This document shows positions 32,951-40,709 of a stretch of DNA of 57,072 nt, in pieces. A program made the translations under genes and the position numbers. The notes below the pieces were generated by a model, which saw nothing but the letters and a program-made list of their open reading frames with translations, had not been told where the DNA came from and did no database searches. This stretch comes from an uncultured Oscillospiraceae bacterium (GTDB lineage: Bacteria; Bacillota; Clostridia; Oscillospirales; Oscillospiraceae), in the NCBI GenBank assembly GCA_910587395.1, contig CAJULJ010000015.1:1-57072 (forward strand), read 5' to 3'. Each line of letters starts with the position of its first letter. Position 1 is the stretch's first letter.

Positions 32951-32982
32951 AAAACCCCGGAACCGTGTGGTTCCGGGGTTTT
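32951..32982 (+). terminator. Strong terminator downstream of the YbaK-like gene
   Basis: A perfect 14-bp stem (AAAACCCCGGAACC paired with its complement) closes a GTGT loop and is followed by TT. It lies about 100 nt after the stop. Confidence 0.85.
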
Positions 32983-32984
32983 TT

Positions 32985-33232
32985 GAAAACTCAGCGCTTG
33001 GAGAACTGGGGCGGGCGGCCTTGAGGCCGTACTTTTTTCGCCTTTGGCCCCTCAACCCCTTGGTATGACTGCGTTTCCAGTGTTTCTGGTTTGAATTAGC
33101 CCATCATTTAACTAGGCGATTGCAAAAGTAAGCGCGAAAAGAAGAAGTAATTGCCAAGGGAGAGGAGGTGGGACAAAAGGGCGCAAAAAGATAACCGCCG
33201 GGAGGCGCGGAGAAGGATCTATGAGATAAAGA
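32985..33232. other. Intergenic region before the transposase remnant
   Basis: No gene is supported. There is a weak CGGCC-TTGA-GGCCG hairpin followed by TACTTTTTT (33016-33037). No clear terminal inverted repeat of an insertion sequence could be identified by eye. Confidence 0.4.
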
Positions 33233-34164
33233 TCAGGCGGCGAGGCGGCGAATTCTGCGGAACAAGAGTTTGTCATGGAGCGCACCGGCGAGAAGGACGC
33301 AAAGGAGCTGGATGATGCCGGCAAGGAAGAGGTCAGCCTTAGAAGTGGCGGTGTTGGCGGTTTTTCGATGGGCCACACCAAGCACAGCTTTGAAGGAGCC
33401 GATGGAACGCTCCACAGAAACTCTTTGGTTGTAGAGGCTGCGCCAGTGGTCGGAATCCCGGAGGATGCCAGGGTAAAGTCGCTTGTCGGCGTCTGGGTAG
33501 ATGTAGACACACCGTCCATAGGCGGAAGTGGAGCAAGGCTGGTCACAGCGGCAACGCCAGGACACGCCATTGGGGGACTTGATGCGTTGGGCCTTTGGGC
33601 AGATGAATTTGAGGCGCATAGAGCGATTTTTGCCCCGGCAAATGCTATGAAAGACGAAAGGGGAACTGTAGCGGGGGCAAAGAGGGATACCGTGCTCATT
33701 CAAATCGGCGGGGCGGGCTGCGGAAGCGCTGCGCGGGTTGATGGGGATCACAGCTCGTTGGAACCCGTATTGCCCCAGCAGCGCGCCATACAGCTCGTAG
33801 GAGTCAAAGGCGGCGTCACACAGGAAGGTGGCGTAACGCAGTGAGGGATGGGCGTCATGGAAATCCCGCAGGACAGGCAGAAGGGCCTTCCGTCTCCAAG
33901 CTCCTTGTCCGCGTCAGGATTATCGGAACGCTTTTCTACGGGGATCTCCGGGTGGTTTTTCTTGAAATCCTCGTCAAACAGGGTGATATGACGTACGATG
34001 CCCAGCCCATTGGTAAGGATGCCCGCCTTCTGTGCATAGCAGAAATGGCCGTTGATGTATTGCTGCTTTACGGCGGAGTTGGCGGCGGCATGGCTGGGCA
34101 TCAGCGTGTAGATGCCTTTATATGGGTCAAAACCAGGTGTGAGCTTTCCATACTGAGGAATACG
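33233..34164 (-). pseudogene. Truncated and frameshifted transposase
   Basis: Read on the minus strand, the first part (RIPQYGKLTPGFDPYKG, then KAGILTNGLGIVRHITLFDEDF) is transposase-like. After DKELGDG (about 33885) it shifts frame, continuing as KALLPVLRDFHDAHPSLRYA and the C-terminal block (YPDADKRLYPGILRDSDHW, SVERSIGSFKAVLG, TATSKADLFLAGIIQLL) to the stop at 33233. The pattern of Asp residues and the final catalytic Glu (VERSIGSFK) fits a DDE transposase. About the first third of the usual length is missing: homology starts abruptly at 34164. It cannot encode an active enzyme. Confidence 0.8.
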
Positions 34165-34642
34165 GCTTCTTCTTGTGGACGATGCGGTAATCGCAGCCGT
34201 CCCGGACGTGGCAGTACATACAAGGTTCTTTAGTTTGGGTGCGGTCGATCCATCTGACAATGTGTTCAGACGAGTAAATGAACTGTTTGAGGCAGGTGCG
34301 GCAGAGCGTCAGCACCATTTCAGCAGGCATATCATCCTACGGTTCATCAGCGGGCCGCTCCTATGTTTTCTCGCTGAGGTCTTGCAGGCCAACGCTGATA
34401 TCGAGGGCCTCGTCGATGTAGTCCATTACATCATCGTCCAAGCAGCCCACATAGTCGCCCAGCCTGCTCTTATCAATTGTTCTGATCTGCTCCAGCATAG
34501 CCATCGAACTCTGCGGAAGGCCGAAGAACGGTGGGACGCCGATGTGGATCGGCTGGCGGAGTTTCTTCGTGGCAATCCTGCGAAACCATTTGAGCTTTTG
34601 GAAGAAGCGCTCAACCGCGCATTCCCATTGTTCTTTTGTCAA
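34165..34642 (-). pseudogene. Decayed PemK/MazF-like toxin gene with Cys-rich extension
   Basis: The frame from 34642 resembles the C-terminal half of MazF/PemK endoribonuclease toxins (GLPQSSMAMLEQIRTIDKSR, then GDYVGCLDD and ISVGLQDL). The family's N-terminal RPVLI-type strand region is absent. Two in-frame TAG codons follow (34363-34361 and 34341-34339). The frame then continues with an extension holding LCRTCLKQF and CMYCHVRDGCDY, a zinc-type Cys pattern seen on some clostridial relatives. It is joined directly to the transposase remnant at about 34164. The toxin assignment rests on motif memory and is moderate. Confidence 0.5.
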
Positions 34643-34877
34643 TTAATACCGTTTCATGTACCCGTTTTCGCACTTACACACGTCTTGCGCAATATCTATT
34701 TTTCAAACAACCCCTAATCTGTATATCGCCATAGTGCGTTGATACCTTATCATAGTGTCATAGTTCAGGCGTTGTGTCATCAAATACGGTGCGGATGGGT
34801 TATGTTTTTCCCCAAATGGGACGATATTCATAAAAACAAAGGGCGGCTTTCACGCCTGACGAAGGGAGGCCCATGAG

Positions 34878-37817
34878 ATGGGAGAGCTGAGCGTTCGCAG
34901 GGAGAGGGAGATCTCCATGCGCCGGTATGAAAAGACCGAGAAAACGGGCAAGGCGGAGAAACAGAGCGGGGTGAACCAGACCCAGCGCTCAACCAATCAA
35001 AGGGCGGCGGCCACCGTTTCGGAGACGCTGCGGGGGCTGATGACCCGCGTGACCCAGGCGGGGCGGCAGGCCAGGGAGGGCCGCCGCACCCTCCAGTCGG
35101 GGGAGGCGTCCCTGGCGGAGGTTCAGGACAATCTGGAGCGCATGGAGGAGCTGGCCGGCCAGTCCGCAGGCGATGGAGCGGTGGACCGGGCCGCCCTCCA
35201 GAAGGAGCTGGAGCAGCTGCGGGGAGAGATCGACCGGATCGCCCGGAACGGCGTCAAATCGGGGCTGTTCCAGGACGGGGACGGCTGGGACGGCCTTGAC
35301 GCGCTGGTGGACGCGGTGATGGACGGCCTGTCCGCCCGGCAGGAGGCGGCCCAGGACCTTCCGTCCTGGCTGTTGAAGGGCATGGCGGGAGACGCCCCCG
35401 GCAAAGCGGCGCTGCTGGAGGCCCTGGGCGTGGACGCCGGAGCCGATGGAGCGCAGGTGCTGGCCGCGCTGGGGAAGCTGCCACTGGACAGCAGCTCCGC
35501 CGCGGGCTATCTGGCGGGGCTGTATCTGGGGTCGGTCATCTCCAATGGCACGGCCTCGGGGCCGGTGGACCTGGAGCAGGCGGCGCAGGGGCTTCAGCAG
35601 CTGATTGAAATGGTGGCGGACGGCGTTTCGCCGGACGAGGCGCTGGAGCTGCTGACCGGGGGCGTGTTCACCAGCATGGAGGAGTTCCAGGCCCAGTTCA
35701 CCGGGGGGACCGCGCCGGGGCTGGAGACCTTTTTGATGGAGCTGCTGATGACCGAGGGTGATTTGATGTCCGCGCCCTCCATGCTGGACCTTTTGGCGGG
35801 CGGCGGGGGCAGTATGGATATGCTGATGGACCTGCTGGCCATGCTGGGCGGCTCCGGGGACGGGCTGCTGGCGCTGCTGGACGGGTCGTCAAGCGGCCCG
35901 GAGGGCATGACGCCCCAGCTGGAAACCATGGAGCTTGGGACGGTCCAGGTGTCGGGCCGGGACTTGTCCGGCGCGGCCGTTGACCCGGAGACCGGGACGC
36001 TGACGGTGGGCAGAGCGGAGAGCATGACCCTGCGCGCCCTGGGACAGGAGGTTCCGGAGGTCCGGCTCACTGGCTCGGGGACGGTGACCATCCAACAAAT
36101 GAACGTTCCGCTGCTGACTGTGGAGTCCGCCCAGGCCCGGGTGGCCAGCGCGGGGGAGACCGTGCTGGCCCAGGTGCGGCTGAGCGATGGGACCGCCCTC
36201 ACCCTGGAGGCGGGGAGCCTGCTGCGCGTCGGCCGGCTTCTGGGCGGGGAGAACAGCGTTTTGCGGCTGACCGGCGGTGCGGTGGTGCTGAACGGGGAGA
36301 GCGCCGGGGCTGCCGCTGCGCCGGTGGTGGTGGACGGGCCCGTTGCCCTGCTGGCGGCACAGGGAATCACCGTGAGCGACGCCCAGGGAAAGCCGCTGAC
36401 GCCCTTTGACATCGTGTGGAAAACCCTGCTCCCGGAGTGGAGCTCCATCACATCCATGGCGCTGGACGGCAGGCAGGGGCAGCTGAATCTGAAATGGAAC
36501 GACCTGGAGGACCCCGTCCGGCTGTGGCTGCTGAAGCAGGACTCCGACGAGAAATACCCCGCCCACGCCATCCGGCTCCGGGGCAGGGACAAGGCCGGAC
36601 ACCCCAGGACCCAGTATATCTACGTGCGCTGGGATGAGGAAGCAGGGAGCTTCCAGGAGGTCTCCATGTATCCCAACCCGTTCGGCGTGACCGGAGGCGA
36701 GGAGGGGACGGACTGGTTCTATGAGGAGGAGAGTCAGACCCTCCGCATCCTGTCCGCCGAGGTGACCGCCCTCTCCGGCGGCTCCGGGACGGACGCCAAC
36801 CTGTTGCCCTTCAGCGGCAGGATCGCCCTGGCCGACGGCATCGGCGCGGTGAGCCTGACCCTGGAGGGCGTAAGGTGCCGGGTGTCCTCCGGCAGAGCAT
36901 TCTGCCTGGGCCGGGGGAACAGTGTGACCCTGCTGCTCCAGCGGGGGACGGACAACGTGTTTGAGAGCGGCCCGGGCTGCGCGGGCATTTCCCTGGGGGA
37001 CGGCACCTCCCTGTGCGTGGATCAGGCCAAGGGAGGGAAGGATGAGCCGGACGGCACCCTTACCGCCACCAGCGGCTCCGGCGGCGCGGGCATCGGCCGG
37101 GACAAGGGTGCGGGACAGGAGGGGACCGGCTCCATCCTGATCCGCAGCGGCGTGGTCACCGCCACCGGGACCGGGGGCGGCGCGGGCATCGGCGGAGCGC
37201 TGGGCGCCCCGGTGGGGGACATCCGCATCCAGGGCGGTACGGTGACCGCCGTGGCCTCCTGTTCCGCCGCCGCCATCGGTGCGGGCATCCAGGGGGCCTG
37301 CGGGGATATCGTCATCACCGGGGCCGCCAGGGTGGCAAAGGCCCAGGGCGGCGGACCGGATGGGGACATCGGCGGGTGCCTGTTTGGAAACTGCGGGCGG
37401 GTCCAGGTGTCCGCGGGCGCCGACATCGGCGGGGCCAGGCTGTGGACCCAGCAGGGGCTCTCCCTCCAGGTGGGGGAGTCCAGCGTGACCCTGCCCAAAT
37501 TCCGGGTGTCCACCCGGACGCTGCGGCTGGAGGGACTGGATATCTCCACCCGTGAGGCGGCAAAGCAGGCCATGTCCGTGCTCACCTCCGACCGCCGGTG
37601 GGTCACCCGGCTCCAGGGGGCCTACGGGGCCATGTACGGCCAGCTGGCCCAGAGCTTCGGCGGCATGTACAACATCCACCAGTATTTCAGCGTGGTGCGT
37701 GACAACAGCGAGGCCAGCTCTTTGGTGATGGACATCCGTGAGGTGCTGCGCCAGTCGCCGCTGGCGAAATTCCTGGCCCAGCGGGGGATGGAGGACGTGA
37801 GCTGCCTGCTGCGGTGA
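34878..37817 (+). CDS. Flagellin-like protein with giant central insertion
   Basis: This 979-residue protein has flagellin-like ends. Residues about 47-130 match the N-terminal D1 helices (GLMTRVTQAGRQAREGRRTL, SGEASLAEVQDNLERMEELA, LQKELEQLRGEIDRIA). The last about 95 residues match the C-terminal D1/D0 part (LDISTREAAKQAMSVL, GAYGAMYGQLAQSF, a final CLLR). The usual N-terminal D0 segment is replaced by a basic, polar leader. Between them lie about 750 residues: a Leu/Gly/Asp-rich part (to about 340), beta-rich sequence (about 345-720) and a Gly-rich repeat section (about 732-854) with recurring GAGIG units, likely a beta-solenoid. There is no signal peptide or sortase motif. The start is at 34878 behind AAGGGAGG; 34917 (MRRYEKTEK) is an alternative. 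No flagellar genes are adjacent. Confidence 0.75.
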   Translation: MGELSVRREREISMRRYEKTEKTGKAEKQSGVNQTQRSTNQRAAATVSETLRGLMTRVTQAGRQAREGRRTLQSGEASLAEVQDNLERMEELAGQSAGDGAVDRAALQKELEQLRGEIDRIARNGVKSGLFQDGDGWDGLDALVDAVMDGLSARQEAAQDLPSWLLKGMAGDAPGKAALLEALGVDAGADGAQVLAALGKLPLDSSSAAGYLAGLYLGSVISNGTASGPVDLEQAAQGLQQLIEMVADGVSPDEALELLTGGVFTSMEEFQAQFTGGTAPGLETFLMELLMTEGDLMSAPSMLDLLAGGGGSMDMLMDLLAMLGGSGDGLLALLDGSSSGPEGMTPQLETMELGTVQVSGRDLSGAAVDPETGTLTVGRAESMTLRALGQEVPEVRLTGSGTVTIQQMNVPLLTVESAQARVASAGETVLAQVRLSDGTALTLEAGSLLRVGRLLGGENSVLRLTGGAVVLNGESAGAAAAPVVVDGPVALLAAQGITVSDAQGKPLTPFDIVWKTLLPEWSSITSMALDGRQGQLNLKWNDLEDPVRLWLLKQDSDEKYPAHAIRLRGRDKAGHPRTQYIYVRWDEEAGSFQEVSMYPNPFGVTGGEEGTDWFYEEESQTLRILSAEVTALSGGSGTDANLLPFSGRIALADGIGAVSLTLEGVRCRVSSGRAFCLGRGNSVTLLLQRGTDNVFESGPGCAGISLGDGTSLCVDQAKGGKDEPDGTLTATSGSGGAGIGRDKGAGQEGTGSILIRSGVVTATGTGGGAGIGGALGAPVGDIRIQGGTVTAVASCSAAAIGAGIQGACGDIVITGAARVAKAQGGGPDGDIGGCLFGNCGRVQVSAGADIGGARLWTQQGLSLQVGESSVTLPKFRVSTRTLRLEGLDISTREAAKQAMSVLTSDRRWVTRLQGAYGAMYGQLAQSFGGMYNIHQYFSVVRDNSEASSLVMDIREVLRQSPLAKFLAQRGMEDVSCLLR

Positions 37818-37840
37818 GGGTGCGCGCGCCGCTTTACAGG

Positions 37841-37870
37841 TTGCAATAGAAAGCGGTGCTGTGATATAAT
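37841..37870 (+). promoter_or_regulatory. Promoter of feoAB
   Basis: TTGCAA (37841-37846) and TATAAT (37865-37870) have an 18-nt spacer, 41 nt before the feoA ATG. No obvious Fur or DtxR box was found by eye. Confidence 0.65.
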
Positions 37871-37911
37871 GCTCGTTCTGAGAAGGAAACACACAAGGGG
37901 GGCCGTGAAAC

Positions 37912-38145
37912 ATGCTGCTGAAGGATGTAGCCGCCGGACAGTCCTGCGTTGTGGAGCGCATTGACCTGCCGTTCCAGATGGAGCGCCGCCTGCAGGCGCT
38001 GGGTATGACCCGGCAGACGGAGATTTCGGTGGTGAACCGCAAGGGCAAAGGCATTTTAATCGTCAAGCTGCGGGGGAGCCGCTTTGCCCTGGGGTATCAG
38101 ATCACCAAAAGCATCACCGTGAGAATGGCGGGAGGGACGGTATGA
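37912..38145 (+). CDS. feoA: Ferrous iron transport protein A
   Basis: A 77-residue SH3-like FeoA protein with the family pattern LKDVAAGQSCVVERID, then RRLQALGMTRQTEISVV and a final ALGYQITKSITVR. It supports FeoB-mediated Fe(II) uptake in the cytoplasm. Its stop overlaps the feoB start by ATGA. Confidence 0.93.
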   Translation: MLLKDVAAGQSCVVERIDLPFQMERRLQALGMTRQTEISVVNRKGKGILIVKLRGSRFALGYQITKSITVRMAGGTV

Positions 38146-40190
38146 GCGGGAAAGAGGACCTGACCATCGGCTTCATCGGCAACCCCAACTGCGGTAAAAC
38201 CACTTTGTTCAACGCCTACACCGGGGCCAATCTCAAGGTGGCCAACTGGCCCGGTGTGACGGTGGAAAAGGTGGAGGGCGCCATCCGGCGGCACGATCTG
38301 AACATCCGGCTGGTGGACCTGCCGGGCGCCTACAGCTTGACCTCCTATACCATGGAGGAGATCGTCTCCCGGCAGTTTATTCTCAGCGATGAGGTGGATG
38401 TGATCATCAACGTGGTGGATGCGTCCACCCTGGAGCGCAGCCTGTACCTGACCCTCCAGCTGCTGGAACTGGGCAAACCGGTGGTGGTGGCGCTGAACAT
38501 GATGGATATCGTGGAGAAGCGGGGGATGGAGATCGACCTGCACCGCCTGCCGGAGATGCTGGGCGTGCCGGTGATTCCCGTGTCGGCGCGCAGACGCTCG
38601 GGGCTGGACTCCCTGCTCCACGCCGCAGCCCACCACAAGGGCCACACCAGGCCGGACAGGCTGGTCCATCAGCACAGGCAGACGGGCTCCCACGCCCATG
38701 ACCACCATCAGGAGTACGCCATGGTGTATTCCGATGAAATTGAGGACCGGATCGACCAGATCATTCCGGAGCTGGAGCGGAACTACCCGGAGCTGCCCAA
38801 CCCCCGCTGGCACGCCGTCAAGCTGCTGGAGCGGGACAAGGAGGTCGCCCAGCAGTATCCTGTGGACCTGCCCGGCGCCACGGACCGGGATTACGAGTCC
38901 CAGATCATCAACGAGAAATACGGCTTCATCGACGAGATTGTGGAGGAGGTGCTGCTGCACAAGCAGCGGCAGGACAGACTCACCGAGCGGCTGGACAGCG
39001 CTCTGACCCACCATGTGTGGGGCATCCCCATTTTTCTGGGCATCATGGCGCTGGTGTTCTTCCTCACCTTCACCGTGGGCGACTGGATCAAGGGCTATTT
39101 TGAGCACACCATCGACGCGCTGTCCCTGCTGGCCCAGCGGGGCATGGACGCCATGTCGGTGGCCCCCATCGTCCAGTCCCTGGTCATCGACGGCGTCATC
39201 GGCGGCGTGGGCACCATCATCACCTTCCTGCCCAACATCTTCATTTTGTTCCTGGCCCTGGCCTTTTTGGAGGACAGCGGCTACATGGCCCGGGTGGCCT
39301 ACGTGATGGAGGGGGTCATGAGCAGGCTGGGGCTGTCCGGCAAGGCGTTCATCCCCATGCTGCTGGGCTTTGGATGCACGGTCCCGGCGCTGATGGCCTC
39401 CCGCGCGCTGGAGAGCGAGCGGGACCGGTACAAGGTCATGCTGGTGACGCCCTTCATGAGCTGTAACGCGCGGCTTACCATTTACATCCTGTTTTCCGAG
39501 ATGTTTTTCGGGCAGTTTGCCATGCTGGCGGCCTATTCCATGTATCTTATCGGCATTATCGTCGCCATGCTGGTGTCCGTCGTCCTGCACCTGCTGGACC
39601 GGAAGCAGAGCGTGAACTATCTGCTCATCGAGCTGCCCGAGTACAAAATGCCCGACGCCCGGACGGTTGCCATCTATGTCTGGGACAAGGTGAAGGACTA
39701 CCTGGGCAAGGCGGGGTCCACGATTTTCCTGGCAGCTCTGCTCATCTGGCTGCTGCTGAACTTTGGTCCCCAGGGGTACGCCGCCGACATGTCCGACGGC
39801 TTCGGAGCCATCATCGGCCGGTGGCTGGTGCCGTTGTTCGCCCCCATTGGCCTTGGCTTCTGGCAGATCACCGTGGCCCTCATCGCGGGCATCTCCGCCA
39901 AGGAGGTGGTGGTGTCCAGCTGCGCGGTGCTGTTCGGCATCGTCAACGCCAATTCCCCGGCGGGGATGTCGGAGTTCTCACAGGTGCTGTCTGGCATCGG
40001 CTTCGGGCCGCTGAACGCCTTTTGCCTGATGGTGTTCTGCCTGCTGTATATCCCCTGCGCCGCCACCCTGGCCACCATCAAAAAGGAGTCGGGCAGCTGG
40101 GCCTGGACAGGCTTTGTGGCCCTGTTCCAGGTGTCGGTGGCATGGGTGGTCACCTTTCTGGCCTATCGCGCTGGCCTGCTTTTCCTCTGA
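38142..40190 (+). CDS. feoB: Ferrous iron transporter B with His-rich insert
   Basis: This 682-residue protein imports Fe(II). The N-terminal G domain has GNPNCGKTT (G1), DLPGAYSLTSY (G3), NMMD (G4) and SARR (G5). The C-terminal part has about eight membrane helices and two Gate motifs (for example GFGCTVPALMASR). An unusual His-rich segment lies at about residues 159-190 (HAAAHHKGH, VHQHRQ, SHAHDHH), with ten His residues between the G domain and the following helical region; it may bind metal. Anaerobes use Feo as the main iron importer. The downstream desulfoferrodoxin gene is a plausible functional neighbour. Confidence 0.95.
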   Translation: MSGKEDLTIGFIGNPNCGKTTLFNAYTGANLKVANWPGVTVEKVEGAIRRHDLNIRLVDLPGAYSLTSYTMEEIVSRQFILSDEVDVIINVVDASTLERSLYLTLQLLELGKPVVVALNMMDIVEKRGMEIDLHRLPEMLGVPVIPVSARRRSGLDSLLHAAAHHKGHTRPDRLVHQHRQTGSHAHDHHQEYAMVYSDEIEDRIDQIIPELERNYPELPNPRWHAVKLLERDKEVAQQYPVDLPGATDRDYESQIINEKYGFIDEIVEEVLLHKQRQDRLTERLDSALTHHVWGIPIFLGIMALVFFLTFTVGDWIKGYFEHTIDALSLLAQRGMDAMSVAPIVQSLVIDGVIGGVGTIITFLPNIFILFLALAFLEDSGYMARVAYVMEGVMSRLGLSGKAFIPMLLGFGCTVPALMASRALESERDRYKVMLVTPFMSCNARLTIYILFSEMFFGQFAMLAAYSMYLIGIIVAMLVSVVLHLLDRKQSVNYLLIELPEYKMPDARTVAIYVWDKVKDYLGKAGSTIFLAALLIWLLLNFGPQGYAADMSDGFGAIIGRWLVPLFAPIGLGFWQITVALIAGISAKEVVVSSCAVLFGIVNANSPAGMSEFSQVLSGIGFGPLNAFCLMVFCLLYIPCAATLATIKKESGSWAWTGFVALFQVSVAWVVTFLAYRAGLLFL

Positions 40191-40278
40191 GGCGGGATAA
40201 TCCCTCCCCGATTGGGGCATACTAGGCAAATCAAGGCTGCCCGCGGTGCATGCGGCGGCCGTCAGGAGGTTAACTAAG

Positions 40279-40653
40279 ATGGAACAGAAATTTTTGATTT
40301 GCGCCCACTGCGGGAACATTGTGTCCATGCTGAAGGATGCCGGTGTTCCCATCATGTGCTGTGGGGAAAAGATGAAGGAGCTGGTCCCCGGCACCACGGA
40401 GGGCGCGGTGGAAAAGCACATTCCCGTGTACCGGGTGGAGGGCAACCGGGTAAACGTGTGCGTGGGTTCTGCGGAGCACCCCATGCAGGAGGAGCATTCC
40501 ATTGAGTGGGTGGCGCTGCAAACCAAGCAGGGCGCGCAGTACAAGAGGCTGCTCGTTGGGAGAAAGCCGGAGGTCAGCTTCGCGCTGTGCGACGCGGACG
40601 AGGTGGAGGCGGTCTACGCCTACTGCAATCTCCACGGGCTCTGGAAAGCGTGA
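40279..40653 (+). CDS. dfx: Desulfoferrodoxin / superoxide reductase
   Basis: This 124-residue protein reduces superoxide in anaerobes. The N-terminal rubredoxin-like centre has CAHCG and MCCGEKM (four Cys); the catalytic Fe site has VEKHIPVY, GSAEHPMQEEHSIEW and CNLHGLW, giving the four His and the Cys ligand. It is a two-centre enzyme of normal size. ATG at 40279 has AGGAGG 9 nt upstream. The gap from feoB is about 90 nt with no clear terminator, so co-transcription with feoAB is possible. Confidence 0.92.
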   Translation: MEQKFLICAHCGNIVSMLKDAGVPIMCCGEKMKELVPGTTEGAVEKHIPVYRVEGNRVNVCVGSAEHPMQEEHSIEWVALQTKQGAQYKRLLVGRKPEVSFALCDADEVEAVYAYCNLHGLWKA

Positions 40654-40658
40654 AACAG

Positions 40659-40701
40659 CAGGTCCCGTCCCTGGAGCGGATGGCTCGGGGGACGGGACCT
40701 G
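40659..40701 (+). terminator. Terminator of the dfx gene
   Basis: A perfect 12-bp stem (CAGGTCCCGTCC with GGACGGGACCTG) closes a 19-nt loop and is followed by TTTTATT. It may also serve the converging helicase gene. Confidence 0.8.
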
Positions 40702-40709
40702 TTTTATTG

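Noticed and set aside
35889..38066. 725-codon minus-strand ORF opposite the flagellin-like gene
   Set aside because: Pro/Gly/His/Arg-rich translation with no domain, wholly antisense to a gene with recognisable helices, ribosome binding site and neighbours.
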